Positions 52,348 to 60,537 of a stretch of DNA of 60,625 nucleotides are shown piece after piece. The stretch lies in assembly GCA_903911925.1 (NCBI GenBank), contig CAIWFH010000160.1, positions 1 to 60,625 on the forward strand, given 5' to 3'. The notes beneath the pieces are model-generated. The model made no database searches, was not told the origin of the DNA, and saw only the letters and a list, made by a program, of their open reading frames with translations. This DNA comes from an uncultured Acidobacteriaceae bacterium. GTDB lineage: Bacteria > Acidobacteriota > Terriglobia > Terriglobales > Acidobacteriaceae. The position numbers were made by a program, and so were the translations under genes. Every line of letters begins with the position of its first letter. Within the stretch, counting starts at the first letter, position 1.

Positions 52348-53688
52348 ATGGGATCGATGGCCCAAACAAGGCCGGAAGCTTCAACGCAGGCGGAACCGAA
52401 TCTGCTGGGGCGGCGTCCCGCCACTACCGGGTCGGCACTTGTTTTGAAGAACTGGCTGCGGGCGCAATCCATCAACGTGACTCGCCACGCGGCCGCCCTT
52501 CGCCCCTTCAAGCGCGAGGAATTTGGCACAGGAGCGGCTGCGCCATCTGAGGGCCACATCCAGGTCGTGAACCAATTGATTAGCAGGCTGCGCCGCGGCT
52601 TGCTGAAGGTATCGGAGAGAGTGCACGACTCGATAGCCACTGCCAGCGAAAAACCAAGTTCGCCCAGGCTGCAGGCAGTGGTAAGTCGAAAAGACAAGGC
52701 CCACCGGTGGGTGCAGGGAATAGAAAAAATCTGGGACTTCTACTTCGAACTCTTCGGCCAGCGGCAAGGCAAGTATGGGGATTGGCTGCTGAGTTGTGAT
52801 CGCATCGCGATGGATTGTTACCAAGCCGCTTACACCGGGATTGGCGTAGCAAGGTCGGTTCCGGCTCCGCCTCCATTCTGCTACATGAAGACGGGCTTTG
52901 CGCCGGCCACTATTCGAAGGGGCATCCGCATGCGGAGGCTGGGAAAGCAGTTCAATCCCTTTCCACTGGTGCAACTGCCCTACCACCGCCTGGTGAATCC
53001 GTGGACGCTGGGCGCGGTGATGCACGAGGTAAGCCACAACTTGCAGAGCGACCTGGGACTGAACAAAGATGTGCCGCGCCAGGTGGGCCTGCGTTTGCTC
53101 AAGGCGGATCTGGGTAAATTCGTTTCTTCGGTTTGGGTGCGCTGGAACCGCGAAATGTTCGCCGACATGAGCGCCCTGTTGCTGGGAGGCCCTGAGGTTG
53201 TCGGATCCCTGATGGATGTAATCGGCCGGGCTCCAGCGGCGGTTTACAGTTTCAATCCCAGGGGGCCGCATCCAACGCCTTATCTGCGATTGCTAATCAG
53301 CGCGGAGATGTTGCGGCGCATGGGGTTTGAAGCAGAAGCGAAACAGTATGCGCGGGCGTGGACGCGAATTTACTCCAACCCGCGCGCCGGGACAATTCCG
53401 GCACAGGTGCTGGCGACCTTCCCGAAGGCTTGCGCGCTGGCGGTCGACACCATGTGCTTCAAACCTTTTCCGTCGCTCGGAAACAAGAGCCTTTCCCAGG
53501 TGATCCGCTTCGAAAAGAAAGACCAGAAGATGATTGAAGAGTCAGCAAAGCGCATGGCGGCGGGAACCGATCCCGGAATCATTCCGGAACGTTTTCTCAT
53601 TGGAGCGGCTCGTTATGCGCTGGACCATCGCCTGGCTCGCCCGGGAGTAATCACCGAGAACTTTTACAAGGAATTGGTGAGGAGATAA
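52348..53688 (+). CDS. Putative zinc metallopeptidase (HEVSH motif) of the acidic-protein cluster
   Basis: The 446-residue protein has no signal peptide. A classic zinc site is visible: HEVSH at residues 226-230 within TLGAVMHEVSHNLQSDLG, and a likely third ligand Glu269 in RWNREMFADMSALLLGG. Such spacing fits gluzincin-type peptidases. The remainder is unfamiliar. ATG 52348 follows GCGAGG at eight bases and was preferred over GTG 52339. It begins 30 bp after protein B and is followed two bases later by the next gene. It may process the acidic proteins, which is inference from position only. Confidence 0.75.
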   Translation: MGSMAQTRPEASTQAEPNLLGRRPATTGSALVLKNWLRAQSINVTRHAAALRPFKREEFGTGAAAPSEGHIQVVNQLISRLRRGLLKVSERVHDSIATASEKPSSPRLQAVVSRKDKAHRWVQGIEKIWDFYFELFGQRQGKYGDWLLSCDRIAMDCYQAAYTGIGVARSVPAPPPFCYMKTGFAPATIRRGIRMRRLGKQFNPFPLVQLPYHRLVNPWTLGAVMHEVSHNLQSDLGLNKDVPRQVGLRLLKADLGKFVSSVWVRWNREMFADMSALLLGGPEVVGSLMDVIGRAPAAVYSFNPRGPHPTPYLRLLISAEMLRRMGFEAEAKQYARAWTRIYSNPRAGTIPAQVLATFPKACALAVDTMCFKPFPSLGNKSLSQVIRFEKKDQKMIEESAKRMAAGTDPGIIPERFLIGAARYALDHRLARPGVITENFYKELVRR

Positions 53689-53690
53689 CA

Positions 53691-54242
53691 GTGGCCCTGG
53701 AAGCGACATTTCGCGCACTCCCTCTCGCGCTGCTTCAATTGCATGATGCGCTGAACGAGTTGGAGGTGACGCTGGGAGACAAGCCGCCCGAAGACGAATC
53801 GGCGCTGGCTGACGATCTTGAGTCGATGGTGTTGGACTTGATGGGAACGTTGCATGAGGCGAGAAGAGCGGCGTTGAATGCGCAGAAGGCATTGGCCGCT
53901 CCGCGCGATCTGGACCGCGCGCGCCGGGCGTTGACTCTGTGCCAGGAGAGGTTCCACCGGCTTGAGAAGCAGTTCGTTTCGGGCCTGGTGTCGTACGAGA
54001 AGTTGAAGGAGTTGGCCAGGCTGGGCAACGAACGGCGGGTGTGGTTGCCGTGGGCCAGCATGGTAAAGCAGGGAATTGATCACTGCCGAACTCCGTTGGA
54101 GCGAACCAGCAAAGCGCTGGCCGCATGCTGGGAGGAATTGGCGGAGCGGCTGGGGACAGTCAGTCTTTCAGTGCAGACAATCGGCCAGCAGATCAAGATG
54201 CCGGCGGGCGCGAAAATGCCGGAGACAGAACCGATTACCTGA
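53691..54242 (+). CDS. Unknown helical protein of the acidic-protein cluster
   Basis: The 183-residue product is almost entirely helical by eye. It has long runs of Leu, Ala, Glu and Arg in heptad-like spacing (LQLHDALNELEVTLGD, LMGTLHEARRAALNAQKALAAPRDLDRARRAL) and likely coiled coils. No signal peptide, membrane segment or known motif was found. GAGGAG six bases before GTG 53691 supports the start, and the stop of the metallopeptidase gene lies two bases upstream. It ends one base before an ATG that opens the next reading frame. It may be a structural or adaptor subunit. Confidence 0.75.
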   Translation: MALEATFRALPLALLQLHDALNELEVTLGDKPPEDESALADDLESMVLDLMGTLHEARRAALNAQKALAAPRDLDRARRALTLCQERFHRLEKQFVSGLVSYEKLKELARLGNERRVWLPWASMVKQGIDHCRTPLERTSKALAACWEELAERLGTVSLSVQTIGQQIKMPAGAKMPETEPIT

Positions 54243-54341
54243 ATGGCGGCGAATGCAGGAATCGAAATCGCCTGCAAAGCGATCGGCGCTTCAAATCAAC
54301 TTGAGACTCGAATAGAGACCGGCCCCGAAGGAAGGAGACCG

Positions 54342-56774
54342 ATGATGGCGGATCCAAACAAAGACGGAAAACCCTCCGATCAGGAGCGGCTCACGCGTGA
54401 TGTTGAAAACTCAGTCACCTACCCGATACTCACAGAACAGGTGAGCTTCCCGCGCTCCGGTGGCGCTCCCACGACCGGTGCAAGCTGCTCGCAGAACGGA
54501 TCAGGACTCGGACAAACCGCGGCCCTGGCCATTGGCGACGTGCTGGGATGGAAGGTGAGCGGAACCGATCCGAAGGGCTTCGTCGGAGCGTTGACGCAAG
54601 CCTTCACGCTGACTGAGGTTGAAGGCCACATCGAATCAACATGGAATCCGCGCACCTATGCGGTGCAGACCGACCTCGGCGGGGGAATCACCGGTGCGCA
54701 GGCCAGCCTCTATACGCGCGCCAAAGACGCTCTCGACCAGTCGCTGTCGCTCTTGGATGGCCTTTATCCTCTCGATCCCGACGCTGATCCCGAATACGTG
54801 AAGGCATTGCGGGAGATGGCGCGCAGCCAGATGACCGAGATCGTCAGGGAATTCGGCGCCGTCGGTTTGCCGTCGGTGCTGCGGATTGATACTTATTTTA
54901 AAATTCTTCTCGGCCAGGATCCCAACCAGTTCAAGCCCGGTTCGAACACCGTTCAGTTCGATCCCGATGAAATCAAGGGCACACTAGGCCTGCTGAGAAA
55001 TACTTACGGAATCTACTTCAGAGGCAATCGATTCAACAACTCAATCGAGGACGAACAGAACATCACCAACTTCCGTGTGATCTCCGACTACATGACCTCG
55101 CTCATGCAGAGCTGGATCGCCAATCGCGGGTTCTTCTTCCTCGACCCCGACCGGCAGGCGTTCTTCGGCACCCAACTGGTTTTAATTTCACGGCAGCTCA
55201 ACGTGATTGTTGAAACGATAGAGGAAGCGCGCTTTGTGCTGGACTCGGTATTCATCGGTCCCAACGAGCGCAAGACGCTGCTGCTCAGGTTTAGCGATGA
55301 GTCGTTTCCCCCCATGTTCCTTGAGGATGTGCTGGAGGAGATCGAGAGCTTCGTCAAGGACGAGGGGCCGCGGCTGTTGCGCGACGGCGGCAAGATTTCA
55401 GTCACCAATAACATTTTGCCCGTGGTCAGATCGCTGAGAGATATGGTCGTGCAAGCCCGCAATCCGAAGGACAAGGACAGACTGCCCGATGGCTTCAGGA
55501 CTGCCCGTGTCCACCACTCCCTTGACGATTTGCGCGACCAACTCGGTGAACTGATTCGGCTGGCGGAGCAGGTTGAGCAGAGGGTCCCGCCCCCTCTCAA
55601 TCTGCTTAGGATCGAGGGCCTTTCGAATCCATTCTGGGATGGCCGCAATGTTTTGTTCTTGGTTTTCGGAGCAAATATCCACCCTGAAGCCGAAGTCCAT
55701 TACCACTCGGATGTCTGGACGCAGGCGTCGGTCGAGTTCTTTTCCGCCGAGCGAATCAACGTGTGCATTGCAAATCCCCCAGAGGGCCCGCATCAACTGA
55801 GAATTACCAATCCAGACAGGATGCGGGTGATCCACGCCTTCGACGTGCCGCCGCAGACCGGAGACAAGCCCGCCATCGCGAACATAAGCATGGCGCCCGC
55901 GACTCTGAATTCGCCCTACACTCGCACGTTGCAAGTGACGGGCGGAACCGCACCCTATACGTTGGCAGTCGCAAACGATAGCTTGCTGCCGCCTGGGCTG
56001 CAATTGAAGGATGGCGCGATTGCCGGTACGCCCAGCGCGGCAGGAAACTATTCGTTCTTTGTCAAGGTGGCTGACGCTGAAAGACTGATCAACGTCCAGC
56101 AGGTTAGCATCGCCGTGGCTTCCGATGTGTCCATTACGACGAGCGGATTACCAGATGCCACTGCCGGCTCGGGTTACAGCCAGGCTTTGCAGGCAGCAGG
56201 CGGGGTAGCTCCCTATACCTGGAGCTATCAAGCCGTAACTCCCAAAGCATCCGAGTTGAATGTGAACAATGGCGTCATTGCGGGAACGCCCGGTTCGCCT
56301 GGGCTCCACGCTTTCACAGTCACGGCAACCGATGCCAACGGAGGCTCTGCAACAAAGAGCTTGAGCGTCCACGTGGCGCACAGGGTTTCAATTACCACGC
56401 CCAATCTGCCCCATGCGCGAGCCGGGCTGTTCTACAGCCAACAACTGCAATCGGCCGGAGGCACTTCAGGCCACAAGTGGAAACTGCTCGCCGGCGATCT
56501 TCCCGCCGGGCTCACGATCAGCCATGATGGCGTCATCTCGGGAACTCCGGAGAGAACGGGTGAATCGGTTTTCCGCCTGATCGCGACAGACGCCAACAAT
56601 AGTTCTGCCGAGGCAGACCTGAGCATCGAAGTGCGCGCATCGATTGGCAGCCTCTTCGACGGAATCGACAAGAAGGTCGATGGACTTGAGAAAAGGCTGC
56701 TGGAAGGAATTGTTGAGAAGATGACCAGGGTGCTGGACGAAAAATTGAAAGGGAGAAAGAACCACGAATCGTAA
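54342..56774 (+). CDS. Unknown large protein with three C-terminal Ig-like (He_PIG) domains
   Basis: The 810-residue protein has a novel N-terminal part of about 420 residues. It is partly helical (YTRAKDALDQSLSLLDGLYPLDPDADPEY) and lacks a signal peptide. A TIG/IPT-like stretch follows (about 420-500). Three tandem putative Ig domains of He_PIG type come next (about 510-765), each with a PYTL/PYTW or HKWKL strand and the G-x-I-x-GTP turn (GAIAGTPSAAG, GVIAGTPGSPG, GVISGTPERTG). The last 45 residues form a charged helix. ATG 54342 follows GGAAGGAGA. The frame is open back to ATG 54243, which lacks a ribosome site. It may be a scaffold or surface-binding subunit. Confidence 0.8.
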   Translation: MMADPNKDGKPSDQERLTRDVENSVTYPILTEQVSFPRSGGAPTTGASCSQNGSGLGQTAALAIGDVLGWKVSGTDPKGFVGALTQAFTLTEVEGHIESTWNPRTYAVQTDLGGGITGAQASLYTRAKDALDQSLSLLDGLYPLDPDADPEYVKALREMARSQMTEIVREFGAVGLPSVLRIDTYFKILLGQDPNQFKPGSNTVQFDPDEIKGTLGLLRNTYGIYFRGNRFNNSIEDEQNITNFRVISDYMTSLMQSWIANRGFFFLDPDRQAFFGTQLVLISRQLNVIVETIEEARFVLDSVFIGPNERKTLLLRFSDESFPPMFLEDVLEEIESFVKDEGPRLLRDGGKISVTNNILPVVRSLRDMVVQARNPKDKDRLPDGFRTARVHHSLDDLRDQLGELIRLAEQVEQRVPPPLNLLRIEGLSNPFWDGRNVLFLVFGANIHPEAEVHYHSDVWTQASVEFFSAERINVCIANPPEGPHQLRITNPDRMRVIHAFDVPPQTGDKPAIANISMAPATLNSPYTRTLQVTGGTAPYTLAVANDSLLPPGLQLKDGAIAGTPSAAGNYSFFVKVADAERLINVQQVSIAVASDVSITTSGLPDATAGSGYSQALQAAGGVAPYTWSYQAVTPKASELNVNNGVIAGTPGSPGLHAFTVTATDANGGSATKSLSVHVAHRVSITTPNLPHARAGLFYSQQLQSAGGTSGHKWKLLAGDLPAGLTISHDGVISGTPERTGESVFRLIATDANNSSAEADLSIEVRASIGSLFDGIDKKVDGLEKRLLEGIVEKMTRVLDEKLKGRKNHES

Positions 56775-56843
56775 CGCTGAAAAGCGAAAGCATCGGCAAG
56801 CATCGAAGTGTGTTTCGAACAAGAGCAGTAAGGAGGCGCATCA

Positions 56844-58022
56844 ATGGCTTCAGAACGTGACTACCAAGGTTTATATGACCGCATAGCAGCGCTACGGGAA
56901 CAGGTGGCCAGCCGCCTCTCGTCTGACCTGGTCTCGAACCCGCCGCTTGCCGACGCGATCACCAAGCAGATTGATGACATGTTGGCCTCCGTGGTGGATG
57001 CCGACTCGCGGATTCCGGCGCCGCCAGACAGAGGCCTTGGCCAGTTGGCCGGCGTGGGCCCGGAAGCGGCGAAATCGCTGGGCGCCACCCGCATGCCTCC
57101 GGGCGTCGAGCCTTACGACGAGACCATTACATCCGAGCGGATCGTCGCCGTGGGAGACATGTACTACCTGTGGCAGCATGAGAAGATCGGCGTCTTCCGC
57201 GCGGTGCAGAAGCTGCAGGAACTGTTCAAAGCCGGCACCGTTCGTCTCTCTGCCGGACCGGGCGCTTTCGCTCTTTACCAATTCGACCGGCGCGATGTGC
57301 TCCGCTATACCAAGAGCGACAGGCTTGCGGCATACAGGCGCATCTTTGGCTACGGCAACGCACAGGTGCCAACAGGCTCGCGCGCCAATACCGACTTTCA
57401 CAAGCTGTTCTCTCATTTCGTCCACCAGGTAACCTTATTCTGGCGCGACAAGCGCATCTCTGACGTGATCCGCGAGCGCGCATACGATCCAAGCTTCGGA
57501 TCAATCGCCATTGTGCGCCGCGCCGGCCTTGATTTGCGCAACAACCTCAAGTGGCTGTCGTTCGGCCACCTGAACGTACTGCGCGTTGAAGTGATGCAAC
57601 TGCTTGAGGAAGCTTTCAAGATTCTCGACTCCGAAGATGTGAAGCGGCTGTTTGGCGCAGACAATGCGTGGGATGTGGTGGAAGAGGTTCTGATTCGCTA
57701 CTTCAACGAGCGGCTCGTCACTTCGCCCCGTCAGCGTATGGGAGTCACCGGCCGCGAAGTGCTTCGCTGGCTGTCTCAGAAGCACATTCTGCAAACAACG
57801 CGATCACAGTTTGAGACCCTGCTGCTTGAGATCGCGGAGCAGTCTGAAGAGTGGCTCACCAGCGCGCAGGCCATGGGCCTCAGCAAGCGGACAGGCTCGC
57901 ATCGCGTTCTTCCCTGGGATCAGAGCCAACCGACGCCGGTCAGGGCCAACGGGCGGCAGAGAGCCGGATCCCCCACTCAGAAAGCACCGGCGCGCGAGCG
58001 TGAGTTTGAGTACGAGGTTTAG
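56844..58022 (+). CDS. Unknown protein with acidic-aromatic C-terminal tail
   Basis: The 392-residue protein follows a perfect AAGGAGG ribosome site. It is mostly helical, with conserved-looking blocks such as VAVGDMYYLWQHEKIGVFRAVQKLQELFKAGTVRL and FHKLFSHFVHQVTLFWRDKRISDVIRERAYDPSFGSIAIVRRAGLDLRNNLK. It has no signal peptide. It ends in a Pro/Arg/Gln-rich linker and the tail REREFEYEV. The EFEYE pattern resembles the alternating acid/aromatic N-termini of proteins A and B, which suggests a shared recognition tag. No known domain was recognised. It appears to be the last gene of the cluster. Confidence 0.8.
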   Translation: MASERDYQGLYDRIAALREQVASRLSSDLVSNPPLADAITKQIDDMLASVVDADSRIPAPPDRGLGQLAGVGPEAAKSLGATRMPPGVEPYDETITSERIVAVGDMYYLWQHEKIGVFRAVQKLQELFKAGTVRLSAGPGAFALYQFDRRDVLRYTKSDRLAAYRRIFGYGNAQVPTGSRANTDFHKLFSHFVHQVTLFWRDKRISDVIRERAYDPSFGSIAIVRRAGLDLRNNLKWLSFGHLNVLRVEVMQLLEEAFKILDSEDVKRLFGADNAWDVVEEVLIRYFNERLVTSPRQRMGVTGREVLRWLSQKHILQTTRSQFETLLLEIAEQSEEWLTSAQAMGLSKRTGSHRVLPWDQSQPTPVRANGRQRAGSPTQKAPAREREFEYEV

Positions 58023-58036
58023 CTAAGCCCATTCCG

Positions 58037-58068
58037 CCTCAGCGCGAACCTTTGTGTTCGCGCTGAGG
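58037..58068 (+). terminator. Strong hairpin after the acidic-protein cluster
   Basis: CCTCAGCGCGAAC (58037-58049) pairs perfectly with GTTCGCGCTGAGG (58056-58068) around a six-base loop, 15 bp past the stop codon. There is no T run, so it is either a weak intrinsic terminator or an RNA-stabilising stem. Confidence 0.55.
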
Positions 58069-58120
58069 GGGCAGGCCGGCCATTCAAGCAGAACTCACCC
58101 GTAATTTGAATTGAGGCGCC

Positions 58121-58420
58121 ATGCCATTCAATCTTCAGAACTCACTCCCTCCTGTCGTCTTGACACATCAGAATGCGAGGTCACCTTTGCCATTTGATTC
58201 AAACTTCCGCGTGCCTGCGTTGAGCGGCCCTCAGCCGGCCTACAATGCGCCTTTACGCCCCTCCGTTGGCAGCCACGGCGTTCGCATGAATCGATTCGAT
58301 ACGCGCTCGCGCAGACGTTACGGAGATTGGGGCGACCTCGACCTTCCCATTCTTTTGCTTTGGGCCGAAAGCAATTTCGCTCCAAACTGCGAAGACGACT
58401 CATGTGAAAACCTCTATTGA
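58121..58420 (+). CDS. Small unknown protein overlapping the M20 peptidase gene
   Basis: The 99-residue frame begins at ATG 58121 after GAGG. It is Pro- and Asn-rich at first, then basic (RMNRFDTRSRRRYGDWGD), and ends acidic with two Cys (NCEDDSCENLY). No domain was recognised. Its last 17 bases overlap the GTG start of the peptidase gene, which suggests translational coupling and argues that the frame is real. It lies after the hairpin, so it probably begins a separate transcript. Confidence 0.5.
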   Translation: MPFNLQNSLPPVVLTHQNARSPLPFDSNFRVPALSGPQPAYNAPLRPSVGSHGVRMNRFDTRSRRRYGDWGDLDLPILLLWAESNFAPNCEDDSCENLY

Positions 58421-59861
58421 AAGACCGGAACGGCTCGGGGAAGCGCGTTCGCCTGGCCGGTCGTCGGCGCGCGATTCTATTACGCAACCAACTCTCGACT
58501 ACGCTCGCGCCGGGCAAAAAAAGTTTGTCGCGGAATTGATGGAGTTCCTCCGCTTCCCCAGCGTAAGCTCGCAAACCGAGCGCGCCGGCGATGTGAGAGA
58601 TTGCGCAAACTGGCTGGTGCGCCATCTGAAAGGGATCGGCCTCAACAACGCTCGAGTCATTCCCACCCAGCGCAATCCGATCGTGTATGCCTCGTGGCGC
58701 GGCGCGCCCGGCCGGCCGACAATCATCATCTACGGCCACTATGACGTGCTTCCGGGCGAACCCCTCAAAGATTGGTTGACGCCGCCGTTCGCTCCCACGA
58801 TCAGGAACAACAATCTTCACGGCCGCGGCGCTGCCGATGATAAAGGGCAGCTCTTCTGTCACGTAAAGGCCATTGAGGCCTATCTGAAGACTCGCGGTGC
58901 GCTGCCTGTGAACGTGATATGCCTCTTCGAGGGGGAAGAAGAAATCGGAAGCCCCAACCTGGCCCCTTTCGTCGAACGAAACCGCCGAGCTTTGAATGCC
59001 GTCGCCGCTGTCATTTCCGACACACGGATGATCTCAGCAAAGCAGCCGGCAATCAGCTATGCGCAGCGCGGCGGACTGCGCGCGGAGATTGAAGTCTTTG
59101 GGCCGCCACATGAGTTGCACTCCGGCGCTTTTGGGGGCGCTGTCCACAATCCCGTGCTGGCGCTTTGCGATGTTGTTGCGGGGCTTCACGATGATCGGGG
59201 ACGCGTCGCCATTCCCGGCTTCTACAACGATGTGCGCGCCTGGGGCGAAAAAGAACGCGCATTCATGGCCAAGTCCGGCCCTTCCGACCAGGGAATACTG
59301 CGTTCCGCCAAAGTCGAAACAGGCTGGGGAGAATCAGGCTTTAGTCTGTACGAACGCACCACCATCAGGCCGGACGTTACGGTCAACGGCATTACAGGCG
59401 GGCACACGGGGCAGGGCGTCAAAGGCGTCATCCCGGCGCGTGCGATGGCCAAGGTCAGTTTTCGGCTGGTTCCCGATCAGCGCCCTGAAAAGATTGCGCA
59501 GCTTTTTCGCGACCACATTGCGCGCGTCACTCCCTCCACTGTGCGTTCGACCGTCCGCACCATGTCGCCCATCCGTCCGGCACTCATTAACCGCAGGCAT
59601 CCCGCCGTTCAGGCTGCCAGGCAGGCTTACAAGAAAGTGTTTGGGGTTCTCCCGGTTCTCATCCGTTCCGGCGGGTCCATCCCCGTCGTTCACATCTTTC
59701 AAAATGTTCTTGAGATCCCGGCAGTCCTGATGGGCTTCGGCCTGCCTGACGACAACATTCACGGACCAAATGAGAAATTCCACCTGCCCATCTTCTTGAA
59801 AGGGATTGAGACTTCGATCTGGTATCTCGCGTTTGCATCCAACTGGCGGCGGGTACCATGA
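58404..59861 (+). CDS. M20-family metallopeptidase (dipeptidase/carboxypeptidase-like)
   Basis: The 485-residue protein has the M20 two-zinc site: IIYGHYDVLPGEP (His ligand, Asp), RGAADDKGQLF (bridging Asp), CLFEGEEEIGSPN (general-base Glu and ligand Glu), and ISDTRMI (Asp ligand). A lid domain contains GPPHELHSGAFGGAVHNP, and the closing sequence includes DDNIHGPNEKF with the last His ligand. It resembles the CNDP-type dipeptidases. No signal peptide was seen. The start is GTG 58404 within the end of the preceding small gene. The amidohydrolase gene follows 25 bp later. Confidence 0.9.
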   Translation: MKTSIERPERLGEARSPGRSSARDSITQPTLDYARAGQKKFVAELMEFLRFPSVSSQTERAGDVRDCANWLVRHLKGIGLNNARVIPTQRNPIVYASWRGAPGRPTIIIYGHYDVLPGEPLKDWLTPPFAPTIRNNNLHGRGAADDKGQLFCHVKAIEAYLKTRGALPVNVICLFEGEEEIGSPNLAPFVERNRRALNAVAAVISDTRMISAKQPAISYAQRGGLRAEIEVFGPPHELHSGAFGGAVHNPVLALCDVVAGLHDDRGRVAIPGFYNDVRAWGEKERAFMAKSGPSDQGILRSAKVETGWGESGFSLYERTTIRPDVTVNGITGGHTGQGVKGVIPARAMAKVSFRLVPDQRPEKIAQLFRDHIARVTPSTVRSTVRTMSPIRPALINRRHPAVQAARQAYKKVFGVLPVLIRSGGSIPVVHIFQNVLEIPAVLMGFGLPDDNIHGPNEKFHLPIFLKGIETSIWYLAFASNWRRVP

Positions 59862-59886
59862 GCCAACGGCGGGAGGAATGGAGCGC

Positions 59887-60537
59887 ATGATCATCGATGG
59901 CCATTGCCATGCGGGAGAAGGCGATCGCATGACCGCACCCTGGAACACCAATGCGGCCATCGAGCCCTATCTCCGTCGCGCGCGCGCCGCGGGCATTGCC
60001 AGGACGGTGGTCGTTTCCGCCTTTCACAGCAACTACGCCACAGCCAATGCCAATGTGGCCCGCATCATCGCCCGCTATCCGGGGCGCCTTATCGGCTTCG
60101 TTTTCGTGCATGCCACGCGAGATGCCGGCTGCATCTTCCGGATGGTCAGGGAGGCTGTCCGCAAGTGGCGATTTCGCGGCATCAAAATTCACGGCTCAGA
60201 GGCCATGCCGACGCGTGAAGTTTGCGAGGCCGCGCGCGCCTTTCGCCTGCCGATCTTCGTCGATGTGGTCAGCCGCCCTGAAGTAATCGATATGCTGGCG
60301 CCCGAATTTCCCGATGTGAACTTCATCGTCGCTCATCTCGGCAGTTACACCGATGACTGGCGCGCACATCAGCAGGTGGTTTACCAGATTGCCCGCTATC
60401 CCAATGTATACGCGGATACTTCGGCCGTGCGGCGCTTCGATTACATTGTTGAGGCGGTGAAGCGTGCAGGGCCAGGCAAACTTCTTTTGGTTCTTGGCAA
60501 GAAAGTGGAAAAGTGTGCGTTTTACGCGGCTTTCTGA
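59887..60537 (+). pseudogene. Amidohydrolase (amidohydrolase-2 family), 3' end lost to an insertion sequence
   Basis: The start ATG 59887 follows GGAGG at ten bases and gives MIIDGHCHAGEGDRM with the metal-binding HxH. FRGIKIHGSEAMP, PIFVDVVSRPEVID, FIVAHLGSYTDDW and YADTSAVRRFDYI follow, all typical of this TIM-barrel family. After AGPGKLL the expected GSDGP-type metal/catalytic Asp segment is absent. Instead the frame runs LVLGKKVEKCAFYAAF into apparent insertion-sequence DNA and stops. The native part is about 200 residues of an expected 260-280. Loss of the final Asp should inactivate it. Confidence 0.72.

Noticed and set aside
50172..58022. Contractile injection system, encapsulin or prophage identity for the acidic-protein cluster
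   Set aside because: No sheath, tube, baseplate, capsid, terminase or AAA+ component is recognisable among the six products.
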